From: Phlebotomus papatasi
Lineage: Eukaryota; Arthropoda; Insecta; Diptera; Psychodidae
Assembly: GCF_024763615.1 (NCBI RefSeq)
Contig: NC_077223.1
Span: forward strand, 52,452,627-52,516,626
Direction of reading: 5' to 3'
DNA length: 64,000 bases
Part shown: in pieces, positions 36,365-46,940 of the stretch
How positions within the stretch are numbered: the first letter of the stretch is position 1
Layout of the letters: every line of letters starts with the position of its first letter
Position numbers and translations under genes: made by a program
Notes under the pieces: model-generated
Told to the model about the DNA's origin: nothing
Database searches by the model: none
What the model saw: only the letters and a program-made list of their open reading frames with translations

Positions 36365-36959
36365 GGGGAGACTGGGGCAAAACTTGTCAAAACGCATATT
36401 TAATTCTTTCACGAGCTCTTGAGAAAACTTAAACGTTTTATAATGAGCATATTCTTATAGGAAATTCACTGCTCTACAACATTGCAGAAGACTATTTTCT
36501 TCTATCTTAAAAGAAATGTGATTTTCGAATCATGTTCTAAAAGTCGATTTTGTGGAGATTCTCAAAATTGCTGGGGCAAATTTTGTCAGTCTTCGGATAA
36601 TTTGTGACGTTTTACTCTCGCAAACGTTAAAAATATCAAAAATAGACATATTTTTATAGGAAATTTATTCCTCTACAACTTTGTCGAAGATAATTTTTGT
36701 CTATCTTAATGAGAAATATGCTTAAATTGAACAAATCAGCGTTGATATTTTCCGTAAGCCAAATATTCCAAAAATAGGGCTCAAAATTTCATAATTTTTT
36801 ATTTTACATAATCCTTCCTTGAATCCCTTGAAACTTTGTAAGTTTTAGAAGGTTCTCGAAGGCTATCTATAATAAAAATTTCAAGCCTCGGTCTCTTTTA
36901 TTTTAGAAAATAGTGAATATTGAAATTTTCGTTTTGGCAAATTTTGCCCCAGTCTCCCC
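36365..36959 (+). mobile_element. GGGGAGACTGGGGC element, copy 3 (short form)
   Basis: 595 bp and close to copy 2 throughout, with TA on both sides (36363-36364, 36960-36961). Confidence 0.8.
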
Positions 36960-36961
36960 TA

Positions 36962-38614
36962 CTTTAAAATATATACAAAATGTAACAATTTATAAATTTG
37001 ATATAAAAATTCTGGAAAATTGCACTAATCATCTTGAAAATGTCTTCTGTGATATTTTTTCTCATGCATATTTTATAGGAGCTAATTCGATCAAGAATTA
37101 TCAGGAGAAAACATAAGTGAATTAACTCTTAAGGGCCTTGTTTAGGTGTGATCCAAAAAGAAGGTTTTGGTAAACTTACTTCTAATTATTTTATTTTTAA
37201 TTTGTCAGTTTCAGATTGTGTCGGGATATTAAAATTCTGTAAATTACGGAAAACTTTTAAAATGTTACATTTTTTCGAACTCTACATATAGTACAGTATC
37301 CCATTTTGCACCCCCTCCCCCTAAATTTTTACCTCCCACCCCGTCCAGGGACCACTAAAGTTTAAAATTAATTCGAAAATCATTTCGCGCTATTTATTTA
37401 TTTATTCTTGGAATCAATTTAAATAAATTCAATTGCAATTTTACTGATGTGTTCTAATATTGAACCATTTGTTCATTTGTTTCACAGCTGGTTTCTGAAA
37501 AAATATAAATCCACATTATAATACAATATATATTCTAAATGCAACTTCGAGAGGATTTCAAGAGCTCTTATTTTATTGAATGGATTTTATAATATAAATT
37601 GGATTTCAAATTAACATTACCAAAATTTAAAAAAAAAACTTTAAAAAATTTGAAAATGTGACAATAAATTTGTCACGTCGGAAGTTATTTTTCTCATGAA
37701 GCTTTTGCAGAATTCATGCTCTGAGTGCATGAGACGCACAAACAAATTAGTATTTTTTTTCTGAAGGAGTATGAGGATGTTGAGGTGGTGAAAAGCTCCC
37801 CTCGAGACTCTATTTGGCGCACTCGTTCATTAACCTTCCGGGGTGTTATAATATTATTGATGTGAACCGGAATGACGTCAAAGATTTTCTCTCTGGGATG
37901 GTGTCTCTTACGAGAGGAACAGAGAAAGAGAGAGAGTGAGAGAAAGTGAGTATGAGAGCTTGTGAGTGTGAGCCTCTCGACTTTGGTGCTCGTACAAAAG
38001 CTTCAGCGTCTTCATTGAAGAAGCTCCTTGTTGGGATTCGTACATTCAGAGACATGGACAGTGTCTGGTGTGATAGAGAAGTCCCTGATTGATGACTTCA
38101 GCACATCTGCGCAAATGTAGACACTCTAGCTCAGTGGGTGGTAGCGCCAACAAATGATTTCATATTCATAACTTTTTCACTTTGTCCCTCGCGAGAATTT
38201 TATCACCTTCCGCAATCCCCGCATGTCCTCAAGGCATATATTTCCTTGGCAAGTAACTGTATCGGTGTGATAAATGAGAATTTTGAAGGCGGAAAGATAT
38301 TGGGCAAAGGACAGTTGAGAGAAGGGCAAAAGTAGGTCAGAAATCTATGTCAAAACAAATGAGGAAATATGTAAATCATGGACTCAGTCCTCGCTATGTT
38401 GTGGGATTTTTTGTTGTAACTGACCGTCCCTCTGGTTAAATTGTTACAATTTGTTCAAGAGATTGACCAAGAGACTCACCCGTGAAAATTTCTTTGGGTC
38501 AGTTGTACTACTTTACAATACAAAACTGAATACAAATTAAATTTCTAGAAAAAAAAATCGAGAATAATATTACTGAATCCTGCGAAAGTGCACTGCATTT
38601 TATATTTAAAGTAG
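36962..38614. other. stretch without a supported gene; GAGA and CRE motifs
   Basis: See the 37873-37958 entry for the regulatory-looking cluster. I find no coding frame with start and splice support. Confidence 0.4.
37873..37958. promoter_or_regulatory. CRE palindrome plus GAGA-rich tract
   Basis: A perfect TGACGTCA (37873-37880) is followed by a GAGAAAGAGAGAGAGTGAGA-type run (about 37917-37950), the binding pattern of GAGA factor in flies. Position inside a possible long intron suggests an enhancer or alternative promoter. No transcript start is evident, so this is inference from motifs. Confidence 0.3.
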
Positions 38615-39333
38615 TGGCAAAGTGTCCGAGGCTTTGCGAATTGCTCGAACTCGTGACTTATGCTATGCCTCAAAAGTACTTTCGCTTCGTTTACTGTTCA
38701 TCAGTTCACAACCGATTTAAACTGATTCATACACAAGTCACTCAAAAGATCCTCCAAAATAATTTTAAAAGTAATAAAATCTTATCGGTTCATAACCGGT
38801 TCATTATCGTTTAACAACCCATTTGGACCAGTTCATTTTAACTGCTCGAACTCCACGACAGAGCAGTTCCACAATCCATTTTTTTTTTCGAATTCTTACC
38901 ATCCTGGCTACCAAACGGTAAGAGGTATTGATTTCCGATCTTCGGGGACCCCCCCCCCAACAAGTCAACATTCTCTAGCGAATTAACTTACTCAAATCAC
39001 CCCTTACCCCTTTCAACGCCTCCAAAAAACATGATTTTTTTTAACATCGACACCTTTCACCGATTAGATTAAATCGCCATCTTGAATTATTCAAGGTGAA
39101 AGGGCCAAATTTTCAACCTATTTGGTCAAATTGCAATAATTAAAATGTTAATGATTTTTTTTTAAATACACTATTGAACAATTTACAACTTCAAGATGAT
39201 TTTTGTGGTAATTTATAGGCAAATTAATCGAAATTGATCTTATATAAGCATCCAAAAAAATTACCAATTAGAATAAAGGCAGAGATCCTTCTCGGGAGTA
39301 CGAACATCTCGCAAAGCCTTGGACGCTTTGCCA
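38615..39333. mobile_element. CGGTT-repeat family element with inverted ends
   Basis: TGGCAAAGTGTCCGAGGCTTT at the left is mirrored by GCAAAGCCTTGGACGCTTTGCCA at the right. The interior has the family's GTTCATAACCGGTTC blocks and a run of C at 38949-38958. The ends show that this dispersed family is a terminal-inverted-repeat element rather than a SINE. Confidence 0.5.
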
Positions 39334-39342
39334 TTCCCTTAA

Positions 39343-39854
39343 CCCTTTAACGACGAGACACTTTTTACGGACTAAAAATCAACAATAAAAATTAAACTGA
39401 GAAACATAATCAATGATAAGTCTTACATCGAACCTTGGAAAGTCCAACAGAGTTTGATTCGATGTATTTTGTGCTTCTATAAACGATAGATACAAAAATA
39501 ACCCAAAAATTAAAGTAATTTTTCTGACAATACCAATGAATAATATTTTTCGCTTTAATGAAAAATATTAAGTAAGAGTATTGTAGTTTTTATTGCCAAA
39601 CGGGTTTTGCTTAAAAAAATTGGAAGTATAAAAAATAAATAAAATCAATTATGGATTCGGGAATTTAAAAATTCGCCTTTCTGAGCTTAAATATTTACTA
39701 CATAGCAAATAGCTAGAGACTTGCAAAAAATATTCTAGATTCCTTCAACCTTCTACTTTCCAATTATATGCAGGCATAAGAAAAAATAGCTTTAGGTAGC
39801 CAGGAAAAATTATTTTCTTTATGGGACACCGGTGTTCCAATCGTCCTTAAAGGG
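39343..39854. mobile_element. piggyBac-like element, longest copy
   Basis: TTAA (39339-39342, 39855-39858) flanks CCCTTTAACGACGAGACAC at the left and TCGTCCTTAAAGGG at the right, with a GGGACACCGGTG block near the right end. It is 512 bp against about 136 bp for the short copies, with no coding frame. Confidence 0.7.
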
Positions 39855-39858
39855 TTAA

Positions 39859-40175
39859 CAGAAATTCCGAGACCTTTCTAGCGAGCCCAAACATATTACC
39901 ATTCGGTTACCTTGGGAGTAAGATTTTTGAATTTCGATTAAAAACTGTTATCGGTTATAAATCGGTTCGTTACCGATTCATAACCGATTGGAATTGGTTC
40001 AGGCCGTTCAGGCTTATCAAAAGTTCCAAAACCGTTCCAACGAACCTAAACATTATACCAACATACATGGTCTCAAGTCTCTATCTGTAGGCGTGGTAAC
40101 GGCTGGACACGCAGCGTACAGATGCACAGACGCACAGACGGATTGGCGTATAGACGGATAAACATCGTGACGTAA
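39859..40175 (+). repeat. dispersed CGGTT-ATAACCGAT repeat, 3' part
   Basis: GAGACCTTTCTAGCGAGCC, ATCGGTTATAAATCGG, CATAACCGATTGG, CCTTCCAACG-type blocks, a TCTATCTGTAGG block and an ACAGACGCACAGACGG tail in the family order. Confidence 0.5.
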
Positions 40176-40707
40176 TTTCTCATAAATCGTCTGAAATGCG
40201 AAGATATATATTGAGAAAAATTATCCCCAGGAAATGCAAGATGAAGTTTTTGGTGGGTGAAAATACTACTCTCTCTGCAGAGTTCGAGCAGTAAAATAAC
40301 GATTATAAAAGCATTTTAACTTCTCAAAATGTTTAAATCCGTGACTATTATACCCAAAAGCAGTTTTGTATTATTTATCTAGACTAATAGAGTTGTTTAG
40401 CGATAAATTAACGGGGAAAGCATCATACTCATGAGTTTGAGCTTTCTGCAAAGTTCTTTTCCATTTCATACCTTTTTATGTTTACCGATGATTCACAACC
40501 AAAATGTACAAACAGAAAATGCAATTGCTGTTCTTTAGACAAACTTTTATTTCATTTACAGAATGTAAGAATATTGCAACATTTTAGTTGAAAGTAACTG
40601 GATTCATTCAAAATCAAAGAAATGAATATTCATTTAAATTCTCAGAGTTAAAATGATTTCTAAATTATGTCGCATTTCTCACTATTTTCATCTTTGTTTC
40701 TTTTCAG

Positions 40708-40740
40708 AAATGCGAAAGAGACGAAGTTAATGGAAGTTTG
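40708..40740 (+). CDS. candidate 33-bp microexon
   Basis: A strong acceptor (TTTGTTTCTTTTCAG, ending 40707) and a consensus donor (GTAAGT at 40741) bound 33 bases. In phase 0 they read KCERDEVNGSL without a stop; phase 1 is also open, phase 2 is not. A length divisible by three would let the exon be skipped without a frameshift, as is common for neuronal microexons. Phase 0 matches the donor of the candidate exon at 1452-1562. No homology recognised; support is splice-site quality only. Confidence 0.35.
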
Positions 40741-40972
40741 GTAAGTTAAATGAAGCTTTTGAATGCTAAAACTTTTTCTATCTGGGATGCGTAGGGTTGG
40801 TTTAAAAAAAAGTAATTTCGAGTACTATCATTGGGTAAATGCGCAATTTTCTTCCTAATTTATTAAATTTTCTGAACAATTGAGTGTATCTCTCTATCGA
40901 TGGCGTGGCTGGGAAATCCACAAGATTCGCTATCAGCCGAAGAAGAAAGCTCCGCGTAAACGATAAACCGAT

Positions 40973-41134
40973 ATGGACACTATTGAATGGCCATGTGACG
41001 TCGATCGCGACAAGAAAATCCGCCAAATGGACAAGAAGAGTGTCGGCTCAAACAATAGATGGAGAAAATTTCTCACGAGGCAGAAAAAAAAGCTCAAAAG
41101 ACACACAAAAAAATCACGAGGAGATATCAGCTGA
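40973..41134 (+). CDS. small basic open frame, 53 residues (doubtful)
   Basis: ATG at 40973 opens 53 codons with a strongly basic second half (KKIRQMDKK, RQKKKLKRHTKK) and a stop at 41132. It lies in a GC-richer patch 230 bp downstream of the candidate microexon. The lysine-rich tail comes from A-rich DNA, so chance is likely; listed because the local composition is unusual. Confidence 0.15.
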   Translation: MDTIEWPCDVDRDKKIRQMDKKSVGSNNRWRKFLTRQKKKLKRHTKKSRGDIS

Positions 41135-42611
41135 AATTCAATATAAATACTCACACATTTTCAACCATAAACTCATTGGTATTTCTCGCACATTGTTTCA
41201 CATTAATAAATAAACAGTCAAATGTCGATTTATTCCTTATAAAACAATAAACATTGAGATATACTGGCTCAACATTTCTCATGTCGCGACCACAACATGG
41301 GATTTATTAATTCGACGACCTTTAATTGATGCACAATCCACAGATTCTTTCCTTCATTTCTCGGATCAATGGAAAATTTTAATCACAAGTTTTTTCCACT
41401 GTTTTGAACAGATTTTTTTTTTGACTTGACTCTGATAAATTGCAGAGCAGTATACTCGAACAAAATTCACGAGATTTCCTCAACACCAATATGCTTCTAT
41501 CCAAATCACTCTTGAGAATGAATATGAGACAGAATTTTAACCATGAAATTCGATGTTCTTGACCCATTTTTCTTTGCACATACAAAATTGTATGAAATTA
41601 ACGATAGGGTTAAAATAAAAAAAAAATAAAGAGAGTAAAAATGAAAACAATGACACATACAAATGTAAGGTATATAGAGATAGTATAAATCCACTTGGAA
41701 AGAAGGAGACATCATCATGAAAATTTCGACAAAAAAAAAACACTGTAACACGCGTAATAATTTAATAAAGGTGATAAGAGCTTTTTATTGATTTCAAAAG
41801 GGAGACACAGTAACAGATTAAATGGTAAAAAAATACGAATTATGATGACGGCTATGACTAGAGATGAAGAAGAGTTCAATGGTTAATTTCTTCTTACTAC
41901 AGCTGATTTTTTTCAAGTGATGTGTGAGATGAAGATCAACAAATTACGCAAATCATACCACATAAAAAGCACACTTATGACCACCAAGGTGCTTCTAAAA
42001 AGAGCTTTTGCTTGTCTCTTGAGAAAATTCAGAGATTTTTGAGGATTTTCTGTAATTTATCAAAATGATGTCGACAAAATTGATTCGTGGTTTGGATTAT
42101 GCAGGCTCCATATCGGCGCAACTCGATTATTAAAAAAGAATCTTATCAAAAACTTTTCATCTCAAGAGAAAATACTTCACACTGAAATTAAAATATTTAA
42201 TAATTCCGTGTTCGAGATATTCTAAAAGTTGATCATTTGCTTGCTAAAGCATCTAATCCTTTCAATTACTTTGATTGCGCTATCCTAACACTATTAATGT
42301 GACTCAAATTTGGATCCTCGGCTTCCAAAGTCTTGAATTTTTCGGTTTCAAACTCGAGAAATTAGTTCTAATTTTCTGGAATTTAATAAAATTTATGAGC
42401 CACATGCATATGGCCTATTCCCACCTATTCCGAAACACATCGAATTGAGCTCGAGAAGGAACGTGAAATTACTCTTTAATTCCTAAAATAAAAGGTACAA
42501 TAAAGTATTTTAAAATAGAATTAGACATAAATTGGAATTTTGAGGTCTCCTCGGTAAAAAGAAAAGAAAAAAAAATATCTCAAAATTTTAATTTGAGGCC
42601 AATTCCAAATC

Positions 42612-42860
42612 GACCGCTCAGAATAAGAAACGAATAACTCGCAGTAGACAAATTATACAGGAGAGCGATTTGAAGTTGAGATTTTACATGCGGAGTATAG
42701 GATTTTTGAGATTTGAAACCTCTATAATTTGAAAATAATTAACTCTCAAGTATATTATTCACAGGGAATGTAGATGGTATAAAGAAGTATCCAAAAACCG
42801 AATAAAACGATTTTTGTAAAAAATCGAGTTGTTCGACTTATATTCTGATAAGTCGAAATA
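42612..42860. repeat. second copy of the AATATAAGTCGAA repeat
   Basis: Shares block order with about 2308-2563: AACGAATAACTCGC, GCGATTTGAAGTTGAGATTT, AGATTTGAAACC, TATTCACAGGGAA, GTTCGACTTATATTCTGA. The two ends form an inverted repeat (TCAGAATAAGAAACGAATAA and TTGTTCGACTTATATTCTGA). Confidence 0.5.
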
Positions 42861-43039
42861 TACTGCATTGTATAGTAATTGATCTTGCTCCTAGAATAAT
42901 TAACTGAGATTTTTTACAATTAAGCTTTTGTAGTCCGAGATTAAATCCGACCTCATCAGACTGAGCCCAAATTTTGGATCTACACGTTTTGACACTTATA
43001 GATCATGAATATCATGTGTGCTAAAAATCGATCCCATCA

Positions 43040-43490
43040 ATCAATGTATGCTAAATCGTCCCGTCCGGTATGCAAACACTTCTGGAGAAAGAACGGAAAG
43101 AGATATCAACAAGAGATTTTCAGCAAAAGCTAAATGTCGATGGGTGGCTAGAAGTAGATAATGTCAGATACACCCCCCCTACCCCTTCCGCCATTTTGAA
43201 ACACCCACAAATTTTGTTTTTTCGATAACACAGCCCCTATGGCATCGATCGATCTCAAATCTTAATGTTAGAGCTGGGTCTAAGAGCTTTCGATTAAGAA
43301 AAATATTGAGCCCTCGATCCCTCCGGACCCGAGCTATATGGAGTCAAAAATTGAATTTTCAAATGGCCATATCTCCGGTTCTAATTATCCTATAATTTAA
43401 AAAAAAATGGTGTTTTAGAAAGCTCTCATGGAGCCTACAGCCTTTATGAAACACCAACTTCATCCGATATAATCGAAGGTTTGATGAATC
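43040..43490 (+). repeat. diverged single module of the 300-bp tandem repeat
   Basis: CCCCTATGGCATCGATCG, GAGCTGGGTCTAAGAGCTTT, GACCCGAGCTATATGG, ATATCTCCGGTTCTAATTAT and AAAGCTCTCATGG follow in the same order as in the interior of copy 4 (57.8-58.3 kb) and, inverted, copy 1 (12.4-12.8 kb). No GGGGAGACTGGGGC ends are nearby, so the module also exists alone. Confidence 0.5.
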
Positions 43491-43587
43491 AAAATATCAA
43501 AATGTGATAACGAATCTAAATTAATTTCCACTATGGATTTAAGAAAAATCACTTATTGACTGAATTAAAAAAGCATAAATATGGTTA

Positions 43588-43784
43588 GGGGCAGGTGGGG
43601 CTATTTGGAGCTGTGGAGCTACATTGATACACGGTTTTTCGCATATTTCTAGAGTAAGCTTGGTCTTGCAATTATTTTATTTAGTTTCACAATTGTTTTG
43701 TCTATCCGAATTTCATGACGTTAAACCTACTATCTTTTAGAAATATGCGAAAAATTCATATATCAATGCCGCCCCAGCTCCCCC
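43588..43784. mobile_element. GGGGCAGGTGGGGC foldback MITE, copy 1
   Basis: TA-GGGGCAGGTGGGGCTATTTG at the left and GCCCCAGCTCCCCC-TA at the right. Inner TTTTTCGCATATTTCTAGA pairs with AGAAATATGCGAAAAAT. 197 bp. Confidence 0.65.
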
Positions 43785-43786
43785 TA

Positions 43787-46262
43787 CCCATTAATTTATT
43801 CTTGAATTAATGAAAAATTACTTAGTTTATTTGTATTCAAAAATTTTTGTGAACAAAGTTTAAGCTTTCCTCCCTGAACAACTCAAGATTTAAGACCCTA
43901 CCTGTATTATTATTACTTGAAATAATAAATATAAATTATAAATGTATGTTAGCGACAACAATGTGAATTATCATTAAATTTTAATATACATCGACAGTTC
44001 CATTCAATACTATGACAACTTTTCAGGAGTGCCATTTGAAGTTGGCGATTTCCTATGCTGCCTGTGTAATTTTTTTCGAATAAATTGAATATCTCGTTAC
44101 CCGAACGTCGGATGACCATCAAATTTTCACCAGTTGTAGATCTTGGTCTCAGGAACAACAGTATAAAAGATAATAGAAGATCTATTCAAAAGAAGATCCG
44201 TTCATTTAAAAAATCATAATACGGGAAAGTGACCCAACTTTGAATGATCCAGCATTTAAATATTTCAATTTTTCCTGCATTTTCTGAAGCAAAATTTTTA
44301 TTTAATTAATAGAAGTTATAAAATAAATGTTTTATAGTAACTATAGTTTATAAAATAGATTTTTTTCTTTGAAAAATAAGAGAAAAAATTGAAATATTCA
44401 AAGGCTAGCGTATTTCATAGACAAGTCACTTTTCCTTATACATTCCAGATCGTCCCTTGGGTCCGGGTATCAGGAATTTCAATTTCCCTTCTTATTGTAT
44501 ATTTTTTTCTGAATCTTAATTCTAAAAGTTCCTAAATTATTAAACTTGTTATTATTTACCTTTCTTAACGACGGCAACAACACGTGCAACATCCGCTAAA
44601 TCCTAGCTTCATTGTCGTCACCCACGTGTCTTGTCTGATAGTTTCCACCTTTCCATATAACACAGTGAGTTCCACATACTGAACTAGAAAAAGATTCAAA
44701 ACGGCAAAAAACTATACAGCCTGAGAAGAAGCATTTCCATAGCTTTGCTTTGGAGGCTGGACACCAACGCTGAGTCGGCGGCGGACGCGTTGAATGGGGG
44801 GTCATTTTAAAGTCATATGTTGGTAAATAAAATACAATATGACTTACATTGACATTTGCGCATAGCCGGGACAAAAATGACTTCCTTTTTTAAAGATCCT
44901 TAGGACATCTAACTTATACTATGTTTTAAAGAAGTCAATAAAATGTAGCACGAAAAACACTAAGGAGAAACGAAAGAGGCATCACAGTGAATAAAAGAGA
45001 GACACTTCAAGGTTTGCGATTTGTGTTTATTAAATCCAACACATACTTCACAACACACTTGAATGTCAACTACATTAAATCCCTCGCGAAGACACTGAGA
45101 AAATTAACCCGATAAAACTGAATTTTGCCTTATCAGACGTGCAATAATTAGAAGCGCAAGTGGCAGAAAAAAAAAGTGAGAAAAGACTCACTGTTTTTCG
45201 ATGGTGGAAAACGACAAAAAATGGTGTGCAAGGTCTTGGTGTTTTCACTGATATCGATATATTAATTAATACACCATTATGAAGTTGTACTACAGGAATA
45301 ATTGTATTGGACGAAAAAAGGAAGACAGTGAAAATAAGCTAAAAATTTATCTCTATTGCTTGTAATCGGTTCTGTTGACACACAATTCATTGCTATATCG
45401 AAAGACATGTCTTCATTCCTCTTCATTCACAACAATTCATGATTTTTTTACTTTGCTTTAAACTCCTTCTTTCCAGAACTAAATGAAATTAGCTTTCCAA
45501 ATAACTTAATTAAAACACAAGAGTGAATTTTACTAAGCTCTTTTTGTTAATGAAACAATGAACAATGTATTAATCACTATTCATGGAGTAAAGCTCTCTC
45601 TCAGTTGATTATCGTCTCATTGAAAGCTTCAGTCTCCTAAAAAACATAGAAATACATATGCTCCTATATATATATAATAATAATCCGTCAACATTTGCTT
45701 GGAATTAGGCAAAACAATCGTTGAGTATTTAGATCCAATTGTAAGGAATTATTCTAATACGCTTCTAATAGCGAATTATTCTATATCCTCGAGAAACATT
45801 TTGGAGAATATCACTGGAGATTACACACTTTTATTATATTCTCAGAATTCTAACAAGATGAAAAGGATTTGCTTAATTTTACATGTTGCTTTGTTATGCA
45901 AATTGTCTTCAAGAAATCAAATAAAATATTCCACATGAATAAGGAGAAATATGCCTTATTCTTTACAAAAAGTTTAAGATTTATTTTTTTAAATCTTGAA
46001 TGGGTAATTCCTTTCGTGTTGCTTTCATTAAGGATATGACAATTTTTTTCTTTTAAGTACAAAAAGTCTAATTTTGATCATTAGAAAAATAATTTCAATC
46101 AGAAAAGTGTGTTAGTGTCATTTTAGCACAGGAAGATTTCATGATATCAAATTTTCTATCCCTTTCCTTCTCTATAACAACTCGTGATTTAAAGGGAATA
46201 CAAACACGATACATTTAAAAATCATAAATTAAGGAGTTCATTACCTAGCTTATTGTGTATTC
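43787..46262. other. stretch without a supported gene
   Basis: A minus-strand frame (44596-44874) in a GC-richer patch is unrecognised and lacks clean splice sites. Nothing else can be supported. Confidence 0.4.
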
Positions 46263-46616
46263 TACACTGAGAGAAATCCGAAGAAGTTAAAATAACTTTC
46301 CGAAAATGTTAATTTTACCCTGCAGTATTGATCCGAAATCGGTGTAAATATTGTTGTGCCGAATCCTTTTTTGGGGTGGGATTCGGCGCCCTTAAGTGTT
46401 TTAGGGGCGGAAAAATGCATTTTTGCCAATTCCCCGTATACTTCTGGAGAACACCAGAAGTATCAGGCATTGACCTGGTTGTTGGTTTTGTCAATGAAGT
46501 TAACCTTTGGTGCACTCTCAAAGCCAAAAACCGGTGAAATAGTGTGTGTGTGACCTAGAGCGAGAGAGAGAGGAAATAAGTAAGTCGTCCCCTTCCCACT
46601 CATCCACTGATCCAGT

Positions 46617-46940
46617 AGCATACTGCAGCGAGGCATAAGCCACGCTCCTTATAGCTCTCAGTGGCACTTCCTGTCACCCCTACTGTTGCTGGATAGAGCA
46701 TTCAGAGGCGCGGGTTCATCTAGCGCTCTCAATAGCTCCCGGTAGCACTTGAGAATTCCCTCTGTATTACCCTGATCAGAAGCATTTAGAAGCGCGGGCT
46801 AAGTCTAGCGCACTAAATAGCTTCTGGTGACACAATAGCCCTTACTTTTGCACTGTCTGTGAGCATTTAGAATCGCTGATAAAACTAGCGTTCTAAATAG
46901 CTCCGAGTGCGCTAGAATTTCCCTTCCTCACACACTTTAC
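46617..46940 (+). repeat. four tandem ~82-bp repeats in the 5' LTR, each a hairpin
   Basis: Units start with AGCA at 46617, 46697, 46781 and 46862 (80, 84, 81 and about 79 bp). Each holds a stem of the type ATTTAGAA-CGCT / AGCG-TTCTAAAT. Stem sequences differ between units but pairing is largely kept. TAGCTC-like and TAGC(G/A)CT blocks recur. Possible roles are enhancer repeats, RNA packaging or leader structure, which is inference. Confidence 0.8.

Larger units (their letters stand above)
40176..42611. other. mostly single-copy stretch with a candidate microexon
   Basis: Contains the candidate microexon at 40708 and the small basic frame at 40973, in a GC-richer patch (about 40890-41060) unlike the surrounding AT-rich DNA. 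Otherwise no gene support. Three AAAAGCTC-type octamers lie at 41088, 41778 and 42002. Confidence 0.4.

Noticed and set aside
37846..38055. Minus-strand frame over the GAGA tract
   Set aside because: It is largely translation of low-complexity CTCTC sequence.
44596..44874. 92-codon minus-strand frame with many cysteines
   Set aside because: Some exon-like character, but no acceptor/donor pair I trust and no homology.
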